This document shows positions 1 through 8,223 of a stretch of 64,000 nt of DNA, in pieces. Numbering within the stretch: the stretch's first letter is position 1; every line of letters begins with the position of its first letter. Location of the stretch: positions 41,747,757 through 41,811,756 of the forward strand of contig JANJXV010000002.1 of the NCBI GenBank assembly GCA_024803745.1, given 5' to 3'. Source of the DNA: Megascapheus bottae. Its lineage: Eukaryota; Chordata; Mammalia; Rodentia; Geomyidae. The notes beneath the pieces are model-generated. The model saw only the letters and a list, made by a program, of their open reading frames with translations. It searched no databases and had not been told where the DNA came from. Position numbers and translations under genes: made by a program.

Positions 1-256
1 CGCGCCGGGGTGTACCGTTCTTCCACCTCACGCGCGCGCAGCGCCTCCTGCGACGGCCAGCCACCCCCGCGGGGCTGCGGGGCGCGGGCCGGGGAAGGGG
101 GGCGCCTGGGGGCCGCAGCTGCCAATCCCTGCGAGGACGGGGCCCGGAGGAAGGCGGCGTGGTCACCCGAGGGCGGAACGGGCGGGCGGGATGGGTTGTC
201 CGCCCTGGCCAGCCAAGGAAATGCAGGGGAGAAATCAGCACGAGAGCCCGGGCGGC
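1..256 (+). promoter_or_regulatory. Cdkn2a: Cdkn2a p16 (exon 1-alpha) CpG-rich promoter and 5'UTR
   Basis: Very GC- and CpG-rich DNA directly upstream of the p16 start. Visible elements are an E-box CAGCTG at 116-121 followed by CCAAT at 122-126, and GC boxes (GGGCGG and GGCGGG) in 171-190. The stretch around 149-185 (GGTCACC, then GAGGGCGG) resembles the human p16 5' flank as I remember it, so at least the right part is probably transcribed. No TATA box is evident, as expected for a CpG-island promoter. The transcription start is not determinable. The CpG density continues into exon 1 and stops at about 420. Confidence 0.75.
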
Positions 257-382
257 ATGGAACTGAGCGCGGACCGGCTGGCCGCGGCCGCCGCCCAGGG
301 CCGCGTGGACGAGGTGCGGGCGCTGCTGGAGGCCGGGGTGCCCCCCGACGCGGTCAACCGGCACGGGCGCAGGCCCATCCAG
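257..382 (+). CDS. Cdkn2a: Cdkn2a exon 1-alpha, coding part (p16INK4a N-terminus, 42 codons)
   Basis: First coding exon of the cyclin-dependent kinase inhibitor p16INK4a, which binds CDK4/CDK6 and blocks cyclin D-dependent RB phosphorylation. It encodes [20 protein letters not shown] followed by RALLEAG, i.e. the first ankyrin repeat (residues about 3-32), then the start of repeat 2. The beginning matches rodent p16 rather than p15. It ends CCATCCAG|GTAGGC, a phase-0 donor exactly where p16 exon 1 ends in other mammals. I chose the ATG at 257 because it aligns with the rodent p16 start and has G at -3 and G at +4. In-frame ATGs at 191 and 221 could extend the protein by 22 or 12 residues. The last residues ([11 protein letters not shown]) look somewhat p15-like. 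Confidence 0.93.
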
Positions 383-587
383 GTAGGCGGGCGTGGAGGA
401 GCCGCCCGGCCGAGGACCTGCGACGAACAGACACCATTTTCTGGGGTGGGGGTGGGGGGCTTCTTTTTCTTTTTCTTTCTAGGGTGTGTTGGGAGAGGGG
501 ACGCCGGGATCTCTTACCGAAGCCTTGGGAGGAACAGGAAAGTATACAATATAGATCTCCAAAATGGGGAGCGAAGTGGGGTGCGTG

Positions 588-593
588 AGTGCG

Positions 594-642
<49 letters not shown>
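588..642. repeat. (GT)n microsatellite
   Basis: Near-perfect GT dinucleotide run, perfect from 601 to 642, about 205 bp after exon 1-alpha. It creates spurious poly-Val/Cys ORFs. Confidence 0.97.
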
Positions 643-643
<1 letters not shown>

Positions 644-1921
644 AGAGTGTCAGACAGAGCTTCGCACCTTCTCAGATACAACATTTGCAAACGAAGATTT
701 GTATTTGGGGCTAATCTCCCGGATAAGGGAGATTTCGTGGAAATGTACTGTAGGCCTCCTATGTTGGAATCAATCTCGACCTCAGTTATTCAGAAACTAT
801 ATATTGAGCTGCTTTTTGACTGCAAAAGGATTGTTTGCTTTGGAAATGTAGTAAATAAAAGGCGAAGGCATGAACAAAAATGATGATCTCGCCTGAGATG
901 TGGGTTTAGGTACCATTGTGGGGGTCGCTATATTGTCTTTGCTTTAAAACAAAAAAAAACTTAATTGGTATGGTACATTCCAGACAGAAATCAGTTTCCC
1001 CTTTGTTGAAAATTGCTGTTTCTCCCCTGCAGCCCTTTGGTTTTGTGGCTTCGGGTGTGTGTGCTTTCTCATATTTCAAGTTAAATAAAATTTCCTCCCG
1101 GCAGTCAGTATTACAACTGGTGGCAACCATTTTAAGAAAATGTACCTGAAATGGAAAAAAAAATGGATGATTAGTTTTCACTATTGTTTAGCCAGAGAAG
1201 AAAGAGGAAATGGTTTTGGTTTTGAACTTCACACAAATTGCAAAGAAATTGCAGTTTATACAAAAATTGAAATCCATTTATTCCAGAATCCTCTAAACAT
1301 TTTTTGCTTTGGATTACTATTATGATTTAAATATATTGGTTATGTTCCAGTTTCTCAGTCTTTATACCATAAGATATGCAAAAAACTTTTCAGATAAATT
1401 CTATTACCAGAATGAAGGATTTCATCGCATCCTTGATACACTGGATTGCATTTTTTTTCTGGTTAACTGTATTTGTAATTTAGTTGACTGATATTTTTGC
1501 TTGCTTATCTTTTTAGAAACAAGCAATTTTATTTTCTTCAGTTGCAAGTAAGAGTCAGCTGCTAGCAATAGTATAACTCATTTTTTATTCCATGGTATAG
1601 AAAAATAAAAAATGATTCAGGTTGAATGAGGCACAGTGTAATAAATACAAATGATTCCTGTTTAAAGTTTTTATCTTCTAGCTAATCAACACCACTACCC
1701 ATTATATAGCATACTACATTCTTCTTAGAAATACTAACATACTAACATTCTTCATTAGAAATGACTATTTCAAAGATGATTAAGGAATGAAGAGTTGAGC
1801 TTCTTATTGTTGCTCTGATTATCACGAATGTAATTATGCCATCAAGCAAACCCGTTTATTATTCTGTAGATCCAATATCTTTAAAAGGGGGGGCTCCTTG
1901 AGGATTTATTTACTTATTTAA

Positions 1922-2178
1922 AGACAGTGTTGGGGCTCGCGTTCAGTGCCTGGACACTGTCCCTGAGCTTTTTTTTTTTTTTTTTTTTTTTTGCAAAAAG
2001 TTCAGAGACAGTGGTAGGCTAGAGCTCTATCACTTTACCCCACTGGGCCACTTCTCGTTTTCTGAGGTTAATTGGAGATAAAACTGTCATGGGCTTTCTT
2101 GACCAGCCTGGCTTAGAACCAGGATCCTCAGACCTCAGCGGCTGGAGTAGCTAAGCTTACAGGTGTGAGCCACAGCAT
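1922..2178 (-). mobile_element. B1-Geo SINE, reverse orientation
   Basis: Reads in reverse: the Geo right monomer with a T-run at about 1971-1992 inside it, then the B1-like head (TGAGTAGCTAAG-like core and ACAGGTGTGAGCCAC). The T-run interrupts the normal order, so this copy is rearranged or carries an expanded T tract. Confidence 0.8.
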
Positions 2179-2747
2179 AAGGAGGGTTCTTAATTTCTAT
2201 CCTTTTTCCAGATTCTCACAGTGGTTTCTGGCCACTGCTTTGTTTTTCTCTGACATCTCTCTCCCTGCCTGTTTCTTGGCTTTGACTAAGACCCCTTTTG
2301 TAAGGTCCCTGTGAAAATCCAGGATAATTTTCATTAAAAAAAAAAAAATCCAGCGGAACCATCTCGACAAAGCCTGTCAGACATAGCGCCTGCACGACAG
2401 CTCCTGAGGGTAAGAACAGTTCCGCTCTTTGGGGCAGGCTGTCTTATTTGGAGAAACGTTCTCACCACAGGAAGGAATTTTAGGAACAGTTGGTTATGCT
2501 TTCTCATGTGATGCTTGGAAAAAATACGACTTTTACATTGCAGGAAGACAGCACGACGACCTTTTCTGAGAAGGTTAAAAGCACACGCACCGCACGCTGT
2601 TTAATTTTATAATTTTTGTCATTACCAAGTCTGGGAGCTACCCAGAACGAAGCCAGGCCGAGGAAGCTTGGAGGAGGCAGCGGGGACTCCGTGGGTGCGG
2701 GACCTCGGGCCTTCGTTTCTTTGGAATCCATCACGTCAAGTCCATCG

Positions 2748-2811
2748 CCCACTCCTCACCCGTGTCCCGTCCACGCCTCGTCCTCGGAGCCCCACTCCTC
2801 ACCCGTGTCCC
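2748..2811 (+). repeat. 21-bp direct repeat before the exon 2 acceptor
   Basis: A CCCACTCC...GTGTCCC 21-mer occurs at 2748-2768 and again at 2791-2811, offset 43 bp, both copies identical. The second copy forms much of the polypyrimidine tract of the exon 2 acceptor (AG at 2826-2827). Confidence 0.95.
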
Positions 2812-2827
2812 CCGTCGTCTCCCGCAG

Positions 2828-3033
2828 GTCATGATGATGGGCAGCCCCCGCGTGGCCGAGCTGCTGCTGCTCCACGGAGCCGAGGCCAACTGCGCGGACC
2901 CGGCCACTCTCACCCGACCCGTGCACGACGCGGCGCGGGAGGGCTTCCTGGACACGCTGGTGGCCCTGCACCGCGCCGGGGCGCGGCTGGACGTGCGCGA
3001 CGCCTGGGGCCGCCTGCCCGTCGACCTGGCTGA
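2828..3033 (+). CDS. Cdkn2a: Cdkn2a exon 2, ARF (p19/p14ARF) alternative reading frame
   Basis: The ARF tumour suppressor (nucleolar, binds MDM2 and stabilises p53) shares exon 2 but reads it in a different frame. Here that frame stays open for 67 codons after the split Gly codon, starting [20 protein letters not shown], with HSHPTRARR and GLPGHAGG in the middle, and ends ...ARRPG before TGA at 3031-3033. To my recollection this is the same length as the human ARF exon 2 segment, and strikingly Arg/Gly/Ala/Pro-rich. The N-terminal MDM2-binding part is in exon 1-beta, which is not in this window. The stop lies 80 nt before the exon junction. Confidence 0.9.
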
Positions 3034-3103
3034 GGAGCGGGGCCACCGGGACGTGGCGCTGTACCTGCGCGCGGCCATGGGGGGACCCCGAGGTGGCAGC
3101 TGA
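2828..3103 (+). CDS. Cdkn2a: Cdkn2a exon 2, p16INK4a frame (91 codons to stop)
   Basis: Second coding exon of p16INK4a, entered in phase 0 after the acceptor CCCGCAG. It opens [20 protein letters not shown] and carries ankyrin repeats 2 (end), 3 and 4. The CDK-contact region is kept: [18 protein letters not shown], then [19 protein letters not shown]. Exons 1 and 2 together give 133 residues, against 156 in human. The stop TGA at 3101-3103 lies 10 nt before the exon end. The family's variable C-terminal tail is therefore shortened to about ...[10 protein letters not shown], while all four ankyrin repeats are present. The exon continues to 3113, ending CACTCAG|GTGAGG. A two-exon p15 gene would not need this donor, which supports Cdkn2a over Cdkn2b. 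Confidence 0.95.
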   Translation, partial: VMMMGSPRVAELLLLHGAEANCADPATLTRPVHDAAREGFLDTLVALHRAGARLDVRDAWGRLPVDLAEERGHRDVALYLRAAMGGPRGGS

Positions 3104-3143
3104 TCCCACTCAGGTGAGGACACAGTGATTAAAGGATTTGGGG

Positions 3144-3244
3144 AAGAGAGAGCGGGGGAGGGGGAGAGGGAGAAAGGGAGAGAGGGAGGAGAGAAGGAGA
3201 GAGAGGGCGCGCGAGCGAGCGAGAGCGAGCGCTAAAGAGAGAGC
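3144..3244. repeat. GA-rich low-complexity tract with CpG interruptions
   Basis: About 100 bp of almost pure purine (GAGA, GGGAGA units), changing to GCGAGCGAGC near 3208-3228. It starts only 30 bp after the exon 2 splice donor. Confidence 0.9.
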
Positions 3245-3714
3245 TTTGCTCCTTCCCTTGGGAAAGTCCTGTAGGGTTCCCTCAAGGTCACACAGCCAAG
3301 GTCACACAGCCTTGCCGAGCGGCTGGCAGCGAAGGGGTACCTCCCAAAAACCCCACAAATAAAAACCCCTGCCTCCTCTCCAATACCACCCAGGTGTTCC
3401 CCATTTGTAAACCTTGGTAGTTTTGCCAAGATTGTGGGAGATCGGGTGGGAGGGTGTCTGGGTTGGAGACTTCCCCTTCGGCACTGTGAGACCTCGCCTC
3501 CCCCTTCCTCCAGAGAGGGTGGCATTTCTAGGAGACAGATGGGTGCCCAGGAGTCACAGCGGTCCTCCACTCCACACCTTCGTGCATTTCAAAGCCTTCC
3601 TCTGCCTGCCGCTCCTATGGCAACCTTCCTTTAGTCTACACTTTTCATGAATTTCAAAGCTTCTCCAATCTTCTCACCCAGATCTCTGTTTTCCAGTGGC
3701 TGGATTTATTTTGG

Positions 3715-3942
3715 GTTTTTTTTTTTTTGCTGGAGAGAGAATAATTCTATTGGTAGTACCAATTGTGCGCTTGTACTCAGAATCTGAGCACTGTTCTGGA
3801 GCTTTTGCCCTCAAGAGAGGCGTTCTACCACTTGAGTCACAGCTCCACTTCCGTCTTTTTTGGCTACTGGAAGATAAGTATCGTGGACTAGGCTGCCACA
3901 GTTATCCTCAGATCTCAGACTCCTGTGTAGCCAGTAGCTACT
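3715..3942 (-). mobile_element. B1-Geo SINE, reverse, diverged
   Basis: T-run at 3716-3728, then Geo landmarks (TCTGAGCACTGTTC, CTACCACTTGAGTCACAGC) and the head (CAGATCTCAGACTCCTG) in reverse order. Clearly older than most copies in the window. Confidence 0.75.
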
Positions 3943-4586
3943 TTTCAAATATTTATTTCATACTTAAACAACTTTTTACATTGTACTTAGTTTTCAATAT
4001 TTTAAAATATTCAACATTTAAATAACTTTAAATCAAAATAAGCATACCCAGCAACATAGGAAATTATCATGAATATTTAAGTGAAGCAGGACTTCAAAAA
4101 TATTTAAATGTATCCTATTTTGGCTTAGAACTGGTACTTCAAAGAGCCCTGGGAACAATGCGGAAACTAGCCCAAGGCAATCAGATAAGAAGTTGACTAC
4201 ATAAGTAGTAAAGGTTGAGCTTTGAATAGGAAGTAAAATGTGAGAACATCTTTAACCCAGCCACTCTCACAGCTCTCATCACACAGTTGAGTAAAAGTCT
4301 GCACTAAAAAGGGAGAAGACCTACTACCTTGACTAGCATCAAAGGAATTAATTCAGTGATCCTTAGTAATCAAAACTAAGGCAGACAACTTAATCTCTCT
4401 TTTTTTCTTTCTCTCTCCTCTTTTTTTTTCCTTTTTCTAAAATCCTTCTTCTGCCAGTAAAATTATAGTAGCTCACTAACTGATTTCAGGAAAGCCTATG
4501 AATAGCAGAATCCTAAAATGCTCAGGTTTCATAATAAAATAACATGGAATTTAACTTCTATCCCCCTCATTGACTTCTTAAACACA

Positions 4587-4690
4587 TTTTTGGGTTTTTT
4601 TTTTTTTTTGCATTGTTGAGGCTACAACCTAGATTCCCACAATGCAAGGAAAGCACTCAACCACTGAGCAATGAACCCTTAACCCCTCCT
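4587..4690 (-). mobile_element. ID-like/tRNA-derived SINE fragment, reverse
   Basis: T-rich tail at 4595-4610 followed by AAGCACTCAACCACTGAGCA, the reverse complement of an ID-like A-box region. There is no Geo monomer. A similar weak fragment follows at about 4885-4990 (GGCTCAAACTCAGGCCC). Confidence 0.5.
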
Positions 4691-5734
4691 GCATTTGGAG
4701 TTTCTAATCTGTATCTCTAGATAATGTCAAATACCTAATGTGTTATAAATGATACAAAGTAGTGATACTCCATTGTTACAGAAACAATGCCTACATATTC
4801 TGTACAGTGGCAACCATGTTAGTCCTAACTAGATTTCACATGGGTTACCAGGAATAAGGAGGACGGACTCTACCCATCTGGCTTTGTTTGTTTGTTTGTT
4901 CAGAGGGAGGAGAATCTGGGGCTCAAACTCAGGCCCTTGTGTATGCTGTCCTAGGAAGTTCCTGACAGGTTTATCTCTAGCCTAGACTAATCCGTTATTG
5001 AAATGTGAAATGATTTTTGCTGGGAACACAAAGATGAATAATCTGCCTTCCTAGATCTTATGTTCTGGGAAACAGACTTTCTGCACATTAAGAACATAAT
5101 CTAGGGAAGTAAGCTTGTAAAATGAAGTTGGTAAGGGTGAGCAGGAGAGATTCATAGCGTTAGAATATGGGAAGGAGAGTTGCCCTGGATGCAGTTTCAA
5201 GGGCAAAGACTGAACTGAGCCTGGAGGGTTAGACTATTAGGGTAGATTAAAAGAGCACAGAAAACCACCAGAGAGACTCCAGTAGAAGGGTCTGTAGCAG
5301 AAACTAATGGATTGGGGGAGGGCGGGATGGTGTGGGAAGTAAGCTGGTAGCCTTAGGATAGGAAGAATAAAGTCCTTGGCTCAAGTGAGTTTGGTTCTTC
5401 CTGCACTACTCTAGACGCAAGAAAATGCCTGGGGAGTCAAGAAAGGGGAGCGCATAGATGCCCCCTGCTAGTGCAGGGCAGTGTGTGCGCACCAGGCAAC
5501 CTTACGGGGCCACCTGGAGCTGTCGTGTGGGAGTCTACTGCAGGAGTGGTGCAGGACTAACATTTAGAAGGGACGCACACCTTAAAGAGCAGACCCTGTA
5601 GGCGGGGTAGGTGGATGTCCAAAGACAGGGGAAAATCCTGTCCCAAACCTTCAGAACATCTGGCGGGAAATGAAAGAGAATTTGGGAGGAACCAGCAGCT
5701 GGTTTTTGACTTCTGGTTTCTTTTGGCTTTCTGC

Positions 5735-6180
5735 AGGCTGGCCTGATGTGTCTGGTCCATCACAGAAGATGGAAAATTGCTAAAACCTGTGTCACTTCGC
5801 CCCACGCTGCCCTGCCTTTTTATTTCTTTTTTTTTCTCCAATAATGCTTTACAAAATAGGAACTGCTTCTCTTTGCATTAATTGATTCCTTTACCCACTA
5901 TATAACACTATAAAAAGTCTTTGTAAAAAGCTAAACTGTATTCTTGTCTTTTGATTGAGTGGGCGATTGGGGGACGGGGCGGGGGGGGGGTGAAAACCAG
6001 GCTGTCATGGCACATAAGTGTGTAGACACTTCGTATTTGCTCAGCTCACCCAGGGCACGCTAATCGGGACTTAGTAACATCACAAGGCTCAAAGTAGTCA
6101 CATGGCTTTGGCATTTCTCATATCAAATCAGTAGCAGCTTAAGAGCCAGAACCCTAATTTTAAAAAATGTTTACAACCAA
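5735..6180 (+). other. Cdkn2a: Candidate Cdkn2a exon 3 / 3'UTR region (uncertain)
   Basis: Both known products stop in exon 2, so exon 3 should be purely 3'UTR. In human it begins about 2.7 kb after exon 2 (from memory). At the matching distance a strong acceptor (TTTTGGCTTTCTGCAG, ending 5734) precedes unique sequence with CCCTGCCTTTTTA and ACTATAAAAAGTC stretches weakly like the human 3'UTR. An alternative start is near 5264, where CCACCAGAGAGACTCC weakly resembles the human exon 3 start and an AATAAA lies at about 5367. Neither is proven. No clean AATAAA follows 5735 before the SINE at 6310. Confidence 0.22.
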
Positions 6181-6309
6181 TGTTTATTGAGGGCTTGTTA
6201 TGGCTCTGTCCCAGAGATATAGAACAGGAGACATATATGAGCCAATCAGCACACATAAACACGTGTAAAAAAAAACCTCCATAACTCCAATTTCTTGGTT
6301 TGCAGACTC

Positions 6310-6536
6310 TTTTTTTTTTTTTTTTTTGTGGGTCTTGGGGCTTGATCTCTGCAGGGATGCTGTCCCTGAGGTCTTCAGCTCAAGGCTGGAGACAAGCTCC
6401 ACTTCCCATTTTCCAGAGGTTAATTGGAGATAAGAATCTCGGGTCCTTCTGTGTCCAGGCTGACTTTGAACCTTGATCCACAGATCTCAGCCTCCTGAGT
6501 AACTAGGATTACAGGCATGAGCCACCACGTCCAGCT
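6310..6536 (-). mobile_element. B1-Geo SINE, reverse, near full length
   Basis: T17 tail at 6310-6326, then Geo (GGCTTGATCTCTG, GTTAATTGGAGATAAGA) and a complete B1-like head ending GGATTACAGGCATGAGCCAC. Confidence 0.9.
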
Positions 6537-6872
6537 GCAGATATTGTTCTTGAATCTCCTTTTTTTTTTTAAAGTAAAAAATCTCTGCAGTTTGAATATG
6601 ACATGTTGCCAATCTCAGAGTTAGTTGCTGTAAATTTTTAACTCTTGGCCAGATCTCCCACCGTCAATTTAGAATTTTTGTGTCTCCTCCCGGCATCTCT
6701 CCGGGCTTGTGTGAGGACCTCAGCTTTTTTGTTTGGTTTCTTGTATGACAGTGGTCTCAAATGTGCTAAGTTCTGTCTTTCACGGATGCCAATTGCTCAG
6801 TGCTCATAGCAGCCGTTCCATATTTCTGGGTATGTCTCTCCCATGGCTGCGGTCCATGAATACCTCTAGTTC

Positions 6873-6876
<4 letters not shown>

Positions 6877-6940
<64 letters not shown>
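6877..6940. repeat. (CA)n microsatellite
   Basis: About 32 uninterrupted CA units immediately left of a CpG-rich patch. Confidence 0.98.
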
Positions 6941-6941
<1 letters not shown>

Positions 6942-6943
<2 letters not shown>

Positions 6944-7460
6944 GTCCTCCGTGGTCTCCCTGGCCCCTTCTTGCCGCTGGAGAATCCGATTCGTGCGTCC
7001 CTCCCGGCCTCTGCTAAGGGGCTGGTGGCTGCCTCCTCAGCATCTCCAAGTCAGCCGACGGCGCCGTGGCCTGGACACCTCTCGGGAGTCCAAAGGCAAC
7101 TGTTTTGTTATAAGGCCCAAGACCTTGGCCGGCTGGAGCTATCCCCCCGGGGCGCTTCGGGAGGAAGTTTTCTGGAAGAGCCTCCCTCCCTCCTGGAGGC
7201 TGTGAACAGGAGGAGGCAGGCACATTCTGTCCCGGATTTGGCTTTGGAACTGGAGGGAGGGAGACACAAGCCGGGTGCGGCAGTTACTCACCACATCCGT
7301 CCTTCCCAACACACAAAGCGGTGCCACCCTAAGAGGAGGAGGGGGAGGTACTGGAGGCGGGAACGTTAATCGTTGGGGGCGGAGAAGATTGGATGTAAGG
7401 CAGCAGAAAGGGGGGGGGTCTTCCTCTCCCCGCGTGACCACCATGAAGGAAGCTTCAGTA
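6942..7460. promoter_or_regulatory. CpG-rich, island-like patch between two microsatellites
   Basis: About 520 bp with roughly 30 CpG dinucleotides, in sharp contrast to CpG-poor flanks. It includes GGCGCCGTGG, CCCCGGGGCGC, a GGGGGCGG GC-box at about 7374-7382 and GCGGGAACG. No repeat family is recognised. Small ORFs cross it in several frames, none recognisable. It could be an orphan CpG island (promoter or enhancer), part of a distal Cdkn2a 3' exon, or a GC-rich relic. Confidence 0.45.
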
Positions 7461-7466
7461 TCAAGA

Positions 7467-7490
7467 CAGAGAGATAGATAGATAGATGAT

Positions 7491-7536
<46 letters not shown>
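7467..7536. repeat. (GATA)n microsatellite
   Basis: About 17 GATA units with one interruption near 7488, followed by T9 that belongs to the next SINE tail. Confidence 0.97.
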
Positions 7537-7729
7537 TTTTTTTTTGGCCGGTTGTCACTGACCTCCTTTTTGCTCAAGACTAGCACTCTACCATCTGAAC
7601 CACAGTGCCACTTCCAGTGATTTCTGTGATTAATTGAAGATGTGGCTCATCGGCTTTCCTGCCTGGGTTTTTTTGAACCTTAATTCTCAGATATCAGGCT
7701 CCTGAGTAGCTGAGCCACCAACACTGGGC
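7537..7729 (-). mobile_element. B1-Geo SINE, reverse
   Basis: Geo landmarks TGCTCAAGACTAGCACTC and TTAATTGAAGATG, then a head with CTCCTGAGTAGCTGAG. Part of the Geo tail is missing. First of three consecutive reverse copies. Confidence 0.85.
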
Positions 7730-7747
7730 AAAATATATGTTTTCTTG

Positions 7748-7946
7748 TTTTTGTTTTTTGGTGCCATTCAGTCCTGGGGCCTGAACTCAAGGCCTGAGCA
7801 CTGTCCTTCGGCTTTCCTCAAAGCTCTACTACTTAAATCACAGCACCACTTCTGACTTTTCTATGTATGTGGTAGTGAGGAATTGAACCCGGGTCTTCAT
7901 GCATGCTAGGCAAGCACTCTACCACTAGGCCAACTCCCAGCTCCCC
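7748..7946 (-). mobile_element. IDL-Geo SINE, reverse, full length
   Basis: Geo monomer (CCTGAGCACTGTCCTTCGGC), linker CTATGTATGTGGTA, then the ID-like head with the reverse-complement B box (GAATTGAACCCGG) and CATGCTAGGCAAGCACTC. Confidence 0.92.
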
Positions 7947-7987
7947 CAATTTTTTTTTTTAATGAATAAGAGAATAATGTAATATGT

Positions 7988-8223
7988 CAGTCTTGGGGCT
8001 CTAATTCAGGGCCTTAGTTAGCATAGTCCCATAGTCAGAGTCTTATTTTTGCTCAATGCTAGCATGCTACAACTTGAGCCACAATTTTACCTCTGGCTTT
8101 TTTGGTGGTTAATTGAAAATAAGAGTCCCATAGACTTCCTTGCCTGGCTGGCTTTGAATCTCCATTCTCAGATCTCATCCTCCTGAGTAGCTAAGATTAT
8201 AGTCTGGGACCACTATAGCCCCT
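7988..8223 (-). mobile_element. B1-Geo SINE, reverse, diverged
   Basis: Geo portion (GGGGCTCTAATTCAGGGCC, GGTTAATTGAAAATAAGAG) and head (CTCATCCTCCTGAGTAGC). Third of the consecutive reverse copies. Confidence 0.85.

Larger units (their letters stand above)
383..2827 (+). other. Cdkn2a: Cdkn2a intron 1
   Basis: A 2445-bp intron with GTAGGC donor and a pyrimidine-rich TCCCGCAG acceptor. It holds a GT microsatellite, a minus-strand B1-Geo SINE at 1922-2178, and otherwise AT-rich unique sequence (about 650-1920 and 2180-2640). Short ORFs in it have no recognisable product. The last 100 bp contain a duplicated pyrimidine-rich 21-mer. Confidence 0.85.
3114..5734 (+). other. Cdkn2a: Sequence downstream of Cdkn2a exon 2 (presumed intron 2)
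   Basis: Starts with the GTGAGG donor. Contains a GA-rich tract, an old B1-Geo copy at 3715-3942, two short ID-like fragments, and unique sequence with no convincing ORF at 3250-3710, 3945-4585 and 4990-5734. A 14-bp tandem duplication (AAGGTCACACAGCC twice) sits near 3284-3311. The right boundary is the proposed exon 3 acceptor and is uncertain. Confidence 0.45.

Noticed and set aside
10..588. 192-codon ORF over the promoter and exon 1
   Set aside because: Out-of-frame shadow of GC-rich p16 sequence with no family resemblance.
191..883. 230-codon ORF through exon 1 into the intron
   Set aside because: After 382 it runs through the GTAGGC donor into a GT microsatellite; only 257-382 (perhaps from 191) is coding.
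2828..3103. Cdkn2b (p15) instead of Cdkn2a
   Set aside because: Exon 1 start matches p16, exon 2 ends at a splice donor rather than running into a p15-type stop, and Mtap is the next gene, as for Cdkn2a.
2731..3123. Minus-strand ORFs of 117-130 codons over exon 2
   Set aside because: GC-rich antisense shadows of the p16/ARF exon.
6733..7558. Overlapping ORFs around the CpG-rich patch
   Set aside because: They extend into CA or GATA microsatellites and have no recognisable domain.
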